64,000 nt of DNA from Bacillota bacterium (GCA_017442735.1 JAFRZE010000054.1:1-64000), one strand, 5' to 3'. Shown: positions 9,910-18,788, counted from the first letter of the stretch. Translations and numbers: made by a program. The notes: generated by a model not told the origin, from the letters alone.

Positions 9910-9971
9910 AACCCGAGAGAAAGCCCGGGGAGGTTTGTGTACCCGGATTCTGAGAGAAAGGAGGCGATCAT

Positions 9972-12185
9972 ATGGCTGATTTTGAAAACCCGCAGCCAAA
10001 ACCTGCGTCACCAAAGTCATCGGTCGAAGCGGTCTTAAGCCATGTCAGTCAGGTTGGCAATACCATCCTGTCGCTGGTTTCGGGCCTGCTGGCAGCCGCC
10101 CTGATTCTGTATTCGAGTTATGTGCTGTATGATACCTTCTATACTCAGGAATCCGCGGCCAGTACACCGTTTGAACTGTTGCAGTACCGTCCGGAGATCA
10201 TTGATGACGGAGCTGTTCCCGTGTCCGGAAAACAGTCGTTCTCTATCATTAATGATGATTACCGGGCCTGGCTGACTATGTATGACACGAAGATAGACTA
10301 TCCTGTTATGCAGGGATCCGATGACCTGTACTACGCCTCGCATGATGTATATGGTCAGACGAGTCTGACCGGAGCCATCTATATGGCTGCCGATAACGCG
10401 CCGGACGGATCCGACACTTATTATCTGCTGTACGGACATCATATGGATAACGGTGCCATGTTCGGCGGACTGGACGATTTCCTGGATGAGGCCTACTTTG
10501 ATTCGCACAGGGAAGGTTTGTTTGTGACCCGGACAGGTGTCTATGATCTGACAACATTTGCCGTCATCCGGACAGATGCCTATGAAGACGAAGTCTACAC
10601 GGTGGGCGACCGGATCATGGATGTGGAGGATTTCCTTCGGGAAATGAACAGTTCGTCCGATGGCCATACGCAGATCGTACTCTTTGATGAAGAACCTCTA
10701 CAGGGGGCAGAGCGGATCCTGGCGCTTTCTACCTGCGCGGACGCGCGGACAGATGGCAGACTGGTGGTCTTTACTGTCATGAACCGTCGTAATCTGCTTA
10801 AGCTGACGGCGGAAGGCTATGAAGGCGTCTATGACGGACAGACCCACGGGCCGTTGAAAGTAGAGGTAAATTATCCGGAAGGGACAGTTGTTTCCTATAG
10901 TACGGATGGCGGAACAACATGGACAGAAGGACTTCCATCTATCACCGATGTGGGAGAGATGAAAGTCCTGCTTAGGGCTGTCAATGAAATCTATGGGATC
11001 GATACTGTAGAGGTGACGCTGACTGTTAAACCTCGCCCATTGACGATTCAGGTGCTGGATCAGTTTAAGGAATTCGGAACGGATGATCCCGAGTGGCAGG
11101 CAGAGATCATTGGCGAGATCGTGGACGGATTTATTCCGATATACACGATCAGTCGGACGAACGCGGGTACAGAAGACGTCGGGACGTATGAAGGTGTTCT
11201 CGTCGCTGAAGGGCAGGCCCTTCAGGGGAATTATCTGATCACTTTTGTCCCGGGTGATTTTACCATTGCAGCTTCGGGCAGTCTGGCTGTTGTAGCTGAT
11301 GGCTATGAAGGCATCTATGACGGCAAGACACACGGTCCGGGACGAGTAGAGGTGAACTATCCGGACGGGACGACGATCCTGTACAGTACGGATGGAGGCG
11401 CTACCTGGTCCACGACAGTTCCGATGATCAAAAATGTCGGATCAGTAACGGTATGGATCCGTGTTGAGAATCCGAACTATGAACCGGCGGAGACGCAGGT
11501 CATCCTGCAGGTGACCCCGGCTCCCGTTACCGTAACCGCTCACGCGGCTTCCAAACGGTCGGGCGATCCGGATCCTTCCTTTACCGCCTATGTGGAAGGC
11601 GTCGTGGATGGCTTCAAGATCCAGTTTGAGATCCGACGAGCCGACTCCGACGAGTCAAAGGGACTTCATTCCGGAGTGATCGTTCCCTACGGCGACGAAT
11701 TGCAGGGGAACTATATTGTAACTTATGTAGCAGCAGATCTGACAATCGAAGCTGCGGCTGTAGAGCCGCGGACCGGCGACGGGAACCTGGCATGGGCGCT
11801 CGTCAACTTGATTTGTCTGATCTTAACGATCTATCTTTTCGTTCCGATCCTGAAACTTCGGGATAAGTACGGACGCGGAAAGAAAATGAGAAAGTATAAT
11901 GACGAAATGCTCGTCCTCTACGGTACAGAGGATGACACGCATTTCTATCGATTGAAACGATTCCTGAAACGGTTCCGAATAGGTTTTTGTCTGGAGATCC
12001 TGACGGTCGCGGCAGCGCTGATCGCCTTTATCCTGACAGAGGATATGCGGCTTCCGATGGTATTGTTCGATCAGTGGACACCGATGATGGCGGCGCTGCT
12101 TCTGCTGTGCTGGATCATCGATATCCGGCTGATGCGCTACCGGGATCAGGAACCGAAAGAAGCAGATTTGAGTTCTGAAGAGTGA
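9972..12185 (+). CDS. Class B pilus sortase fused to MBG repeats and C-terminal membrane helices
   Basis: This 737-residue protein is likely the transpeptidase that links pilins. A first helix lies at 33-52. The class B sortase domain spans about 60-272 with catalytic His156 (LLYGHHMDN), Cys255 (LALSTCADA) and Arg263 (TDGRLVVF). After it come two repeats of roughly 155 residues (about 278-595), each with a YEG(V/I)YDG-type start, a STDGG(T/A)TW segment and an ALQGNY / ELQGNY-like end, resembling MBG bacterial Ig-type domains. Three further helices follow (about 608-630, 665-685, 694-712) with a basic cytoplasmic segment (KYGRGKKMRKYN) between. Ordinary sortases are 200-300 residues, so the fusion is unusual. 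A strong AAGGAGG site lies before the ATG. A terminator follows, closing the operon. Confidence 0.88.
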   Translation: MADFENPQPKPASPKSSVEAVLSHVSQVGNTILSLVSGLLAAALILYSSYVLYDTFYTQESAASTPFELLQYRPEIIDDGAVPVSGKQSFSIINDDYRAWLTMYDTKIDYPVMQGSDDLYYASHDVYGQTSLTGAIYMAADNAPDGSDTYYLLYGHHMDNGAMFGGLDDFLDEAYFDSHREGLFVTRTGVYDLTTFAVIRTDAYEDEVYTVGDRIMDVEDFLREMNSSSDGHTQIVLFDEEPLQGAERILALSTCADARTDGRLVVFTVMNRRNLLKLTAEGYEGVYDGQTHGPLKVEVNYPEGTVVSYSTDGGTTWTEGLPSITDVGEMKVLLRAVNEIYGIDTVEVTLTVKPRPLTIQVLDQFKEFGTDDPEWQAEIIGEIVDGFIPIYTISRTNAGTEDVGTYEGVLVAEGQALQGNYLITFVPGDFTIAASGSLAVVADGYEGIYDGKTHGPGRVEVNYPDGTTILYSTDGGATWSTTVPMIKNVGSVTVWIRVENPNYEPAETQVILQVTPAPVTVTAHAASKRSGDPDPSFTAYVEGVVDGFKIQFEIRRADSDESKGLHSGVIVPYGDELQGNYIVTYVAADLTIEAAAVEPRTGDGNLAWALVNLICLILTIYLFVPILKLRDKYGRGKKMRKYNDEMLVLYGTEDDTHFYRLKRFLKRFRIGFCLEILTVAAALIAFILTEDMRLPMVLFDQWTPMMAALLLLCWIIDIRLMRYRDQEPKEADLSSEE

Positions 12186-12206
12186 CAAAAAACATGAAAG
12201 TTTTTG

Positions 12207-12243
12207 CCCGGGGATGCAAGAAATTGCGTTCCCGGGTTTTTTT
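12207..12243 (+). terminator. Intrinsic terminator of the pilus operon
   Basis: A 13-bp stem (CCCGGGGATGCAA with its partner TTGCGTTCCCGGG, including G-U pairs), a GAAA tetraloop at 12220-12223 and a run of seven T. Confidence 0.93.
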
Positions 12244-12268
12244 ATTGGCTAGAAAACAGTGGGTTGAC

Positions 12269-12288
12269 AGAATGGAAATATATTCTGT
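12269..12288. promoter_or_regulatory. Inverted repeat, possible operator upstream of the 5-oxoproline operon
   Basis: CAGAAT and ATTCTG are separated by 8 bases, about 75-95 bases upstream of the operon promoter. It could be a regulator site, though no regulator gene lies nearby. Confidence 0.3.
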
Positions 12289-12363
12289 TTTTGTGAATAT
12301 TATACAAATCGTTTTCTCGTCAGAGGATAATTGCATAGAATCATACAAAATTGCCTGAAAATC

Positions 12364-12392
12364 TTGAAAAGAAGAGGTGTGTATGATATAAT
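12364..12392 (+). promoter_or_regulatory. Promoter of the Nramp-pxpABC-DUF1445 operon
   Basis: TTGAAA (12364-12369), a 17-base spacer and a perfect TATAAT (12387-12392), 40 bases before the first start codon. The leader is short and shows no riboswitch. Confidence 0.8.
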
Positions 12393-12431
12393 ATTACGCA
12401 TATTTATTCATTTCTGTTGGAGGAATATACA

Positions 12432-13694
12432 ATGCAGAAAACATTTTGGCAACGAATCAAAGAAGTCGGCCCCGGTGCGGTGGTAGCGGCAGCCTTTATC
12501 GGCCCCGGTATAGTTACCTCCTGCTTCACTTCCGGTGCCAGCTACGGCACGACGCTTCTGTGGGCGATCCTGTTCTCGACGATCTCTGTTATCATCATGC
12601 AGTCGATGGCTTCCAGACTCGGTATCGTCACAGGCAAAGGCCTCGGCGAAGCCCTGAGGACCAAGTATACCAGCAAGATCGCGCGGATCCTTCTGGCGAT
12701 CCTGGTCATCGCGGCGATCTTTATCGGCAACGTCGCTTATGAGACCGGTAACGTCTCCGGCGCTATCCTGGGTATCCAGGCTGTCAGCACCGGACTTGAC
12801 AATCAGACCTGGAAGATCATTCTGGCTCTGGTAGTCGGTATCGTGGCTTTCGTCCTTCTGTACAGCGGCAGCTACAAGTATATCGAGAAGTTCCTGACTT
12901 CCCTGGTCGTGATCATGGGTCTGATCTTCCTGGTATGCGCTTTTGCTTCCAAACCCAACTGGGGCAATGTATTCAAGGGTCTCTTCATTCCGAGCGCTCC
13001 CGACGGATCCAGCTGGATGACGATCGCAGCTCTGATGGGCACGACCGTTGTTCCCTACAACATCTATCTGCACGCTTCTTCCTCCGCGAAGAAATGGAAC
13101 AATCCGGAAGTCGATATCAAGACATCCATGGTTGACTCTGTACTGGCGATCGGCCTTGGCGGCATCATCTCCATGGCTATCATCATCTGCGCTTCCTCTC
13201 TGCTGGGCAATCCCGCGGCGGATATCGCGACCGGTAAGACCATGGCGATGTCCCTGACGCCTCTGCTGGGCAGCTGGGCAACCGTTATTTTCGGTATCGG
13301 TCTGTTCGCGGCAGGTTTCTCTTCCGCTATCACGGCGCCTCTTTCCGCTGCTTTCGCTTCCTCTGGTATCCTTGGCTGGGGCGAAGACATGAAGAAATGG
13401 CGTTTCAAGATCATCTGGGTCATCGTTCTGGGCTTTGGTATCGTCGCGACTTGCACGCTGGGTAAATCTCCCGCTGAGATCATTCTGTTCGCGCAGGCAG
13501 CTAACGCGTTCCTGCTTCCGATTACCGGCGTCCTGCTGCTGATCGCCTGCAACGATAAGAAGATGATGGGCAAATACAAGAATGGCGTCGTCATCAATAT
13601 CCTGGCGATCATCGTGATCGGCGTGTTCCTGTTCATCGCCGCGCGTAATATGTCCGCCTTTATCACCAGTGCGAAGGCACTGTTCAGCGCATAA
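12432..13694 (+). CDS. Nramp-fold transporter with altered metal motifs (YcsG-like)
   Basis: A 420-residue protein with about 11 membrane helices and Nramp-family organisation. The ATG at 12432 is chosen because GGAGG (12419-12423) precedes it; an upstream in-frame TTG overlaps that site. In metal-transporting Nramp proteins helix 1 carries DPGN and helix 6 carries MPH. Here the matching segments read FIGPGIVTS and VVPYNIYLHAS, so the metal-binding Asp, Asn, Met and His are absent. It heads an operon with pxpABC and DUF1445, as ycsG does in Bacillus subtilis. It may import 5-oxoproline or a related acid rather than manganese; that is inference. Confidence 0.85.
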   Translation: MQKTFWQRIKEVGPGAVVAAAFIGPGIVTSCFTSGASYGTTLLWAILFSTISVIIMQSMASRLGIVTGKGLGEALRTKYTSKIARILLAILVIAAIFIGNVAYETGNVSGAILGIQAVSTGLDNQTWKIILALVVGIVAFVLLYSGSYKYIEKFLTSLVVIMGLIFLVCAFASKPNWGNVFKGLFIPSAPDGSSWMTIAALMGTTVVPYNIYLHASSSAKKWNNPEVDIKTSMVDSVLAIGLGGIISMAIIICASSLLGNPAADIATGKTMAMSLTPLLGSWATVIFGIGLFAAGFSSAITAPLSAAFASSGILGWGEDMKKWRFKIIWVIVLGFGIVATCTLGKSPAEIILFAQAANAFLLPITGVLLLIACNDKKMMGKYKNGVVINILAIIVIGVFLFIAARNMSAFITSAKALFSA

Positions 13695-13703
13695 GGAAAT
13701 ACT

Positions 13704-14477
13704 ATGTATAAAGTAGATTTAAACGCGGATCTGGGTGAAAGCTTCGGCGCTTATACGATCGGTATGGACGCGGAAGTCCTGAAGTATATCACTTCCGCGA
13801 ATGTTGCGTGCGGTTTCCATGCGGGCGATCCGCTGGTCATGCAGAAGACCCTCGCGCTGGCGAAAGAATCCAGCACGAGGATCGGCGCACATCCAGGCTT
13901 TCCGGATCTGATGGGCTTCGGTCGGAGAAACATGAATATTTCTCCGGCTGAGGCCAAAGCCTATATCCAGTATCAGCTGGGGGCCCTCATGGCTTTCGCG
14001 AAAGCGGCCGGTATGAAGCTGCAACACGTCAAACCGCACGGCGCGTTCTATAACATGGCGGCCGTGGACGAGAAGCTGGCCATCGCGATCTGCGAGGGCA
14101 TCTATGAAGTGGATCCGGAGCTGATCGTTCTGGGCCTGGCAGGCAGCAAGCATATCATAGCGGCCGAGAAGGTCGGACTTCGCGCGGCAAGCGAAGTGTT
14201 CGCGGATCGCGGCTATATGAACGACGGGACGCTGGTGCCCCGAAAGATGCCCGGTGCGATGATTCACGACCGGCAGGTCGCGATCGAGCGTACCGTCCGG
14301 ATGATCAAAGAAGGTTGTGTCGAGTCTATCGAGGGCAAGATCGTGCCGATCAAAGCGGATTCGATCTGTGTCCATGGGGATAATCCGGACGCTATCGGAT
14401 TCGTGAAAGAGATCCGTGAGCGGCTTTTGGCAGAAGGGATCGAGGTCGTCTCGATCGAGGATGTGATCGGGAAATGA
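13704..14477 (+). CDS. pxpA: 5-oxoprolinase subunit A (LamB/YcsF family)
   Basis: A 257-residue member of the LamB/YcsF family. PxpA works with PxpB and PxpC to open 5-oxoproline to glutamate using ATP. The N-terminal signature [13 protein letters not shown] and the following [12 protein letters not shown] and GAHPGFPD motifs are clear, as is HGDNPDA near the C-terminus. Length fits the family. It begins 10 bases after the transporter and overlaps pxpB by 4 bases (ATGA), which indicates coupled translation of the subunits. Confidence 0.95.
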   Translation: MYKVDLNADLGESFGAYTIGMDAEVLKYITSANVACGFHAGDPLVMQKTLALAKESSTRIGAHPGFPDLMGFGRRNMNISPAEAKAYIQYQLGALMAFAKAAGMKLQHVKPHGAFYNMAAVDEKLAIAICEGIYEVDPELIVLGLAGSKHIIAAEKVGLRAASEVFADRGYMNDGTLVPRKMPGAMIHDRQVAIERTVRMIKEGCVESIEGKIVPIKADSICVHGDNPDAIGFVKEIRERLLAEGIEVVSIEDVIGK

Positions 14478-15226
14478 CCTATCCTTGCATTAAGCTGAGT
14501 GGAGATACTTCCATCGCGGTAGTATTCGGGAATGAGATCAGTACAGAGATCAATACCCGGATCCGTGCGTTTGATGAGGCGCTGGCAGAGGAGATCGCGC
14601 AGGGACGGATCGAAGGGATCTATGAAACGGTCCCGACTTATTGTTCCCTGATGATCCACTATGCACCGGAAGTGATCCGTTATCAGGCATTGTGTGAAAA
14701 AGTCGAAAAGATCCTGGCTGTCAGTCATGAAGCGAAGAAGCTTTCCACGACCGTAATGGAGATCCCTGTCTGTTACGGCGGAGAATACGGGCCGGACCTT
14801 GACTATGTGGCTTCCTATCATGAGATGGATCCTTCTGAGGTCATTCGTATCCACACCAGTGCGGAATACCTGATCTATATGCTGGGCTTTACTCCCGGCT
14901 TTTCCTACATGGGCGGCATGGATCCTTCCATCGCGACTCCCAGGCAGAAAACGCCGCGGGTACTCATTCCCGCCGGTTCTGTGGGGATCGCCGGTGGGCA
15001 GACCGGGATCTATCCCATCGATTCTCCCGGGGGCTGGCAGCTGATCGGCCGTACACCGGTCCGGATGTATGATGCCCACAGAGACGTTCCGATCCTTCTG
15101 GACGCGGGTCTGCATGTAAGGTTTTTCTCGGTGGATGAGGAAGAGTACAAACGTATCCTTTCTCTGGTAGAAGCCGGAAAGTACCAGTGCAGGACCTATG
15201 TGAAGGAGGTCCAGGATGGGAATTGA
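14474..15226 (+). CDS. pxpB: 5-oxoprolinase subunit B (KipI family)
   Basis: A 250-residue KipI/PxpB protein, the smaller partner of the PxpBC ATP-dependent module. Family motifs are [17 protein letters not shown], the [11 protein letters not shown] segment, the TPRQKTPR strand and [14 protein letters not shown] with [12 protein letters not shown]. The start ATG overlaps the pxpA stop, and the end overlaps pxpC by 11 bases. In Bacillus subtilis the homologue KipI also inhibits the sporulation kinase KinA. The enzyme role is favoured here because all three subunits are present. Confidence 0.94.
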   Translation: MTYPCIKLSGDTSIAVVFGNEISTEINTRIRAFDEALAEEIAQGRIEGIYETVPTYCSLMIHYAPEVIRYQALCEKVEKILAVSHEAKKLSTTVMEIPVCYGGEYGPDLDYVASYHEMDPSEVIRIHTSAEYLIYMLGFTPGFSYMGGMDPSIATPRQKTPRVLIPAGSVGIAGGQTGIYPIDSPGGWQLIGRTPVRMYDAHRDVPILLDAGLHVRFFSVDEEEYKRILSLVEAGKYQCRTYVKEVQDGN

Positions 15227-16388
15227 AATTATTAAAGGTGGTTTGATGACCACCGTACAGGATGCCGGCCGGCGCGGATATCAACGGTATGGCATGGGTG
15301 TTTCCGGCGCGGTGGATGTACATTCTTATCACTACGCGAATATCCTGGTAGGTAATGAGCGTAATGAAGCGGTACTGGAAGCCACGATGATCGGTCCCTC
15401 GATCCGTTTTCAGTCGGACAGTGTGATCGCAGTCACTGGTGGAGATCTGTCTCCTTCTTTGGACGGGAAGCCATGTCCGATGTATCAGGCGGTACCGGTA
15501 TCCGCGGGGAACGTGCTTTCCTTCGGCATGATGAAAACCGGATGCCGGGCGTATATCGCTTTTGCGGGCGGGCTGGAGATCTATCCGGTCATGGGCAGCC
15601 GGTCGACCTATATCAAGGCCGGACTCGGCGGTTTTGACGGACGGAAACTGAAAGACGGCGACGAGATCGCGTTTGCCAGATCCGGCTTTATGCCGAAGAA
15701 CCTGGAAAAGCGGATCCTGCCCGAAGAGCTTCGTTTTGATGCGGTCGCCGGGGTGAACCGGGCTGGCGTCACAGGAACTGCCACGACTGCCGCTAATACA
15801 GGGCCTCGGGAATACACGGTTCGTGTTCTTCTGGGGCCGCAGGATGACCGGTTTACGGAAGCTGGCCTCGAGACATTCCTGAACTCTGCCTATAAAGTGA
15901 CCGATCAGTTTGACCGGATGGGCTGCCGTCTTACCGGTCCGAAGATCGAGCATGTAACGGATGGCAACATCATTACGGACGGGATCGCTTTCGGCGCGAT
16001 CCAGGTGCCGGACAGCGGTGAGCCGATCATTATGCTGTCGGATCGTCAGACAACAGGCGGCTATGCGAAGATCGCCAGCATCATCAATGTGGATATGCCG
16101 ATGATCGCGCAGGCAAAGACCGGCGATACGATCCGATTCGTCAAGACGGATATCGATACAGCGCAGGACGAGTTTGTTGCCCAGATCGAACGATACAAGG
16201 AACTGCAGGACCTGTTTGATGGAAGAGAGAAAAAGACAGCGGCAGTTGCAGCGCCAGGCGCCAACGAGGCGCTGGCGGGCGAAGACCGGGCCGGCAAAGA
16301 ACCGGCTGTCCCCAAAACGGCTGGCGGGAAATACCTCGTCCGTGTGAACGGAAAGGCATTTCATATCACACTGAAAGAAATCGAGTAG
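15216..16388 (+). CDS. pxpC: 5-oxoprolinase subunit C (KipA family) with extra C-terminal tail
   Basis: A 390-residue PxpC/KipA protein. The N-terminus (GLMTTVQDAGRRGYQRYGMGVSGAVD) and the QVPDSGEPIIMLSDRQTTGGY segment are diagnostic. Catalytic cyclophilin-like folds of PxpB and PxpC act together. After about residue 325 there is an Ala/Gly-rich linker and a final strand pair (YLVRVNGKAFHITLKEIE) that resembles the beginning of a biotinyl or lipoyl carrier domain but stops before any carrier lysine. The tail is an oddity of unknown role. It overlaps pxpB by 11 bases and lies 9 bases before the DUF1445 gene. Confidence 0.94.
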   Translation: MGIEIIKGGLMTTVQDAGRRGYQRYGMGVSGAVDVHSYHYANILVGNERNEAVLEATMIGPSIRFQSDSVIAVTGGDLSPSLDGKPCPMYQAVPVSAGNVLSFGMMKTGCRAYIAFAGGLEIYPVMGSRSTYIKAGLGGFDGRKLKDGDEIAFARSGFMPKNLEKRILPEELRFDAVAGVNRAGVTGTATTAANTGPREYTVRVLLGPQDDRFTEAGLETFLNSAYKVTDQFDRMGCRLTGPKIEHVTDGNIITDGIAFGAIQVPDSGEPIIMLSDRQTTGGYAKIASIINVDMPMIAQAKTGDTIRFVKTDIDTAQDEFVAQIERYKELQDLFDGREKKTAAVAAPGANEALAGEDRAGKEPAVPKTAGGKYLVRVNGKAFHITLKEIE

Positions 16389-16397
16389 GAGAATTGT

Positions 16398-17219
16398 ATG
16401 GCAAATTTTGACATTTCCCCTTATATTCATATGGAACCGGCGAAGGTCCGCGAGCTGATACGCGAGCAGGTCATCACGTTCCCGACTTCCGGAATGTGTG
16501 CCGGGTACGCCCAGGCCAACCTGGTGATCCTCCCCGGAGAGTGGGCGGAAGATTTCAAAACTTTCTGTAAACTGAATCCGTTTCCCTGCCCGGTGCTGGA
16601 GATCCTGGAAGGCTCTCCTCTTACCAAGGCGATGGGAGAAGGCGGCAATATCGTCACGGATATTCCGGAGTATTTCATTTATCGGAACGGTGTGCTGTCT
16701 GAGAAGGTGAGAGACGCCTCCGATTACTGGACAGATGACAGTGTAGGATTTCTGATCGGCTGCAGCTTTTCCTTTGAGGAAGCGCTGCTGAGAGAGGGAA
16801 TTGAAGTGCGCCATATCACGCAGCACCGGAATGTTCCCATGTACAAGACGAATGTGCCAACGAAAAAGGCCGGTCCTTTCTTTGGACCGACCGTGTGCAG
16901 TATGCGTCCGATGACACCGGAAAACGCGCAGAAGGCTTATGAGATCACCGCCCGGATGCCGAACGTGCACGGTGCGCCGCTGCATATCGGTGACCCGGCC
17001 GAGATCGGGATCGCGGATGTCATGAAGCCGGATTACGGCGACGCCGTGGACATCTATCCCGGTGAAGTGCCGGTCTTCTGGCCCTGTGGCGTGACGCCGC
17101 AGGCGGCCATCGAGAACGCGAAGCCACCATTGGTGGTCACCCATTCTCCCGGCCATATGTTTATCACAGACATTCTCAACGCGGAGCTTAATGATTATCT
17201 GGAAAGCCTGCGGGGATAG
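16398..17219 (+). CDS. DUF1445 / D-glutamate cyclase-like hydro-lyase (YcsI)
   Basis: A 273-residue DUF1445 protein. The mammalian relative is a D-glutamate cyclase that interconverts D-glutamate and 5-oxo-D-proline, and bacterial copies are often called putative hydro-lyases. Signature segments are CAGYAQANLVILP, the WTDDSVGFLIGCSFSFE stretch, the TKKAGPFFGPTVCSMRP stretch, and FWPCGVTPQAA with HSPGHMFITD. It is the last gene of the operon. Its chemistry fits the 5-oxoproline theme: it may make or use the substrate of PxpABC. The direction and the stereochemistry are not shown by sequence. Confidence 0.9.
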   Translation: MANFDISPYIHMEPAKVRELIREQVITFPTSGMCAGYAQANLVILPGEWAEDFKTFCKLNPFPCPVLEILEGSPLTKAMGEGGNIVTDIPEYFIYRNGVLSEKVRDASDYWTDDSVGFLIGCSFSFEEALLREGIEVRHITQHRNVPMYKTNVPTKKAGPFFGPTVCSMRPMTPENAQKAYEITARMPNVHGAPLHIGDPAEIGIADVMKPDYGDAVDIYPGEVPVFWPCGVTPQAAIENAKPPLVVTHSPGHMFITDILNAELNDYLESLRG

Positions 17220-17275
17220 CCTTAAGCTTTGGGCTTTTTCTTCTTGAGGTATATCAAGGACTTTCAACATTTTAC

Positions 17276-17310
17276 AAACAGAGCTGTAGCATTGTGCTTC
17301 AGCTCTGTTT
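17276..17310. terminator. Hairpin between convergent genes
   Basis: AAACAGAGCTG and CAGCTCTGTTT form 11 pairs with an inner AGCA/TGCT extension. The T tract is short on both strands, so this is a weak, possibly two-way terminator. Confidence 0.55.
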
Positions 17311-17345
17311 CGTTGAAAAACCGATGGACTAAGATTTGCTCTTAA

Positions 17346-18668
17346 TTACAGGAACATCACATCATAGATCGGCAGGTATGTGATCTTGCCGTTTGAGGTG
17401 ATTTCACGGGTGCTGGACAGAACATAGGCCTTTTTCACATGATAGTCCTCGTTTGCTACGAACGTATTTAATGCGCTATGAATGGTATAGTCTTTACCGG
17501 ATTTGACTTCGAGGGGAACAGCAGACAGACTGTCGTAATCATCAATCAGATAATCGACCTCACCTTTGCTGCGGTTGTCATAATAGAATAACTTATGGCC
17601 GTGCGCGGCTAGCTCCTGGGCTACCACACTTTCATACACCGAACCAAGATTGATCCCTGTCTCATCATCCAGGACAGCACGGATATTGTTGCCGTACAAA
17701 ACGCCTGTCAAAAGTCCTACGTCATTCAGATAGAGCTTGAGCAGGTTTTTGCCGACAGACTGAGTGAGGGGAAATACAGGGGTGGAGATTGCACTGACAT
17801 CAAGAGCGATTCCAGCGGAGATCAGGTATTCAAACTCGTCCTGATAATCGGAAAAACGCTTACCTCGTTTTTCTTCTATATCCTGAAAGACTACACGCTT
17901 TTTCTTGCTTTCCAGATTGGAAGGGATCATATCATAGATCCTGCGGATCTTCAGCTTCCGATTATTGTCCGCTTCATACTTTGATGCATCATCGGCATAG
18001 AACGCACGAATATCGCGGTGGATCGTTCTCACTTTTACGATATTGGTGTCTGCAATAAAAGAGTTTACAGCGTCCGGCAGACCACCGATCAAAAGATACT
18101 TTTTGAAGAGGTTCATAACTCTTTCGTGGGCAGCCGTATCCAGACTCTCACCAGCAAGGAACTTCTCGTGCATTATATTGATCGCAAAGCTGTTGAAGCC
18201 GTTTGCCAGCAGGAACTCTTCAAAGTCCAGTGGGAACATACGTTTTACTTCAATGCTTCCAATAGGGATCGAGCTTGTTTTTTTCAATGTGACGCCAAGC
18301 AGAGAACCACTTGCAATATAGGAGAACCGGTCGTCCTGCTTCAGGAATTTAAACATAGTCAGCAGATGAGGGTAGACCTGGATCTCATCCAGAAAGATAA
18401 GTGTATTTCTCTTATCTCCCATCTTATCTCCAGAAACCGAGCTGACCTGAAAATAAAAATCACTAACGGTGCGAACCTGCTCGAATAGTCTGGGTCCGTT
18501 CTGATCTTCTGCAAAGTTCAGTTCGATATAGTTTTCAAAAAGTTGTTGACCAACATAGCGAATGATAAACGTCTTCCCGATTTGTCGCGCTCCATCAATG
18601 ATCAACACTTTGTTGGAGTCTGACTTAAAATAGTTTTCAATATACGGTTGGATCTTTCGATATAACAT
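17346..18668 (-). CDS. AAA ATPase with C-terminal DUF4143 domain
   Basis: A 440-residue ATPase. The start is set at 18668 because GGAGGTG lies 7 bases upstream on the minus strand; an earlier in-frame ATG at 18683 lacks a site. Walker A (DGARQIGKTF) is near residue 30 and Walker B (TLIFLDEIQ) near 95. Mid-protein GLPDAV is typical. The C-terminal DUF4143 region has a PD-(D/E)XK-like pattern (GEVDYLID then PLEVKSGKDY). Such proteins are common, often mobile, and of unclear function; an accessory or defence role is possible. It is transcribed away from the DUF3990 module and shares its control region. Its AT-rich flank suggests acquisition. Confidence 0.88.
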   Translation of the reverse strand: MLYRKIQPYIENYFKSDSNKVLIIDGARQIGKTFIIRYVGQQLFENYIELNFAEDQNGPRLFEQVRTVSDFYFQVSSVSGDKMGDKRNTLIFLDEIQVYPHLLTMFKFLKQDDRFSYIASGSLLGVTLKKTSSIPIGSIEVKRMFPLDFEEFLLANGFNSFAINIMHEKFLAGESLDTAAHERVMNLFKKYLLIGGLPDAVNSFIADTNIVKVRTIHRDIRAFYADDASKYEADNNRKLKIRRIYDMIPSNLESKKKRVVFQDIEEKRGKRFSDYQDEFEYLISAGIALDVSAISTPVFPLTQSVGKNLLKLYLNDVGLLTGVLYGNNIRAVLDDETGINLGSVYESVVAQELAAHGHKLFYYDNRSKGEVDYLIDDYDSLSAVPLEVKSGKDYTIHSALNTFVANEDYHVKKAYVLSSTREITSNGKITYLPIYDVMFL

Positions 18669-18679
18669 ACCGCACCTCC

Positions 18680-18760
18680 ACACTTTTCAATAGTTTTTCG
18701 AACATAATATATACACATTTCAATATATTATTTGCTGCAAAAACACACATTTCAATATAT
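18680..18760. repeat. Three phased direct repeats in the divergent control region
   Basis: ACACTTTTCAAT at 18680, ACACATTTCAATATAT at 18713-18728 and an identical ACACATTTCAATATAT at 18745-18760. Spacings of 33 and 32 bases are close to three helical turns, so the copies face the same side of the DNA. They lie downstream of a minus-strand promoter for the ATPase gene (TTGATT-16-TATAAT, plus-strand 18761-18788). They are likely binding sites of a regulator. Confidence 0.65.
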
Positions 18761-18788
18761 ATTATACTCAAATTATCGCACAAATCAA
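18761..18788 (-). promoter_or_regulatory. Candidate promoter of the AAA/DUF4143 gene
   Basis: Read on the minus strand: TTGATT, 16-base spacer, TATAAT. The transcript would run through the direct repeats before the ribosome site at about 18675-18680. Confidence 0.55.

Noticed and set aside
12185-12432. Riboswitch upstream of the Nramp-like gene
   Set aside because: The promoter lies only 40 bases before the start, leaving no room for an aptamer, and no known motif was found.
14964-17270. 768-residue open frame on the minus strand opposite pxpB, pxpC and the DUF1445 gene
   Set aside because: It is antisense to three well-matched genes, is rich in Arg/His as expected of a shadow frame, has no ribosome site, and shows no known domain.
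17346-18668. Transposase or helicase for the AAA/DUF4143 gene
   Set aside because: It has Walker motifs plus DUF4143 and a PD-(D/E)XK-like end, with no DDE triad or helicase motifs.
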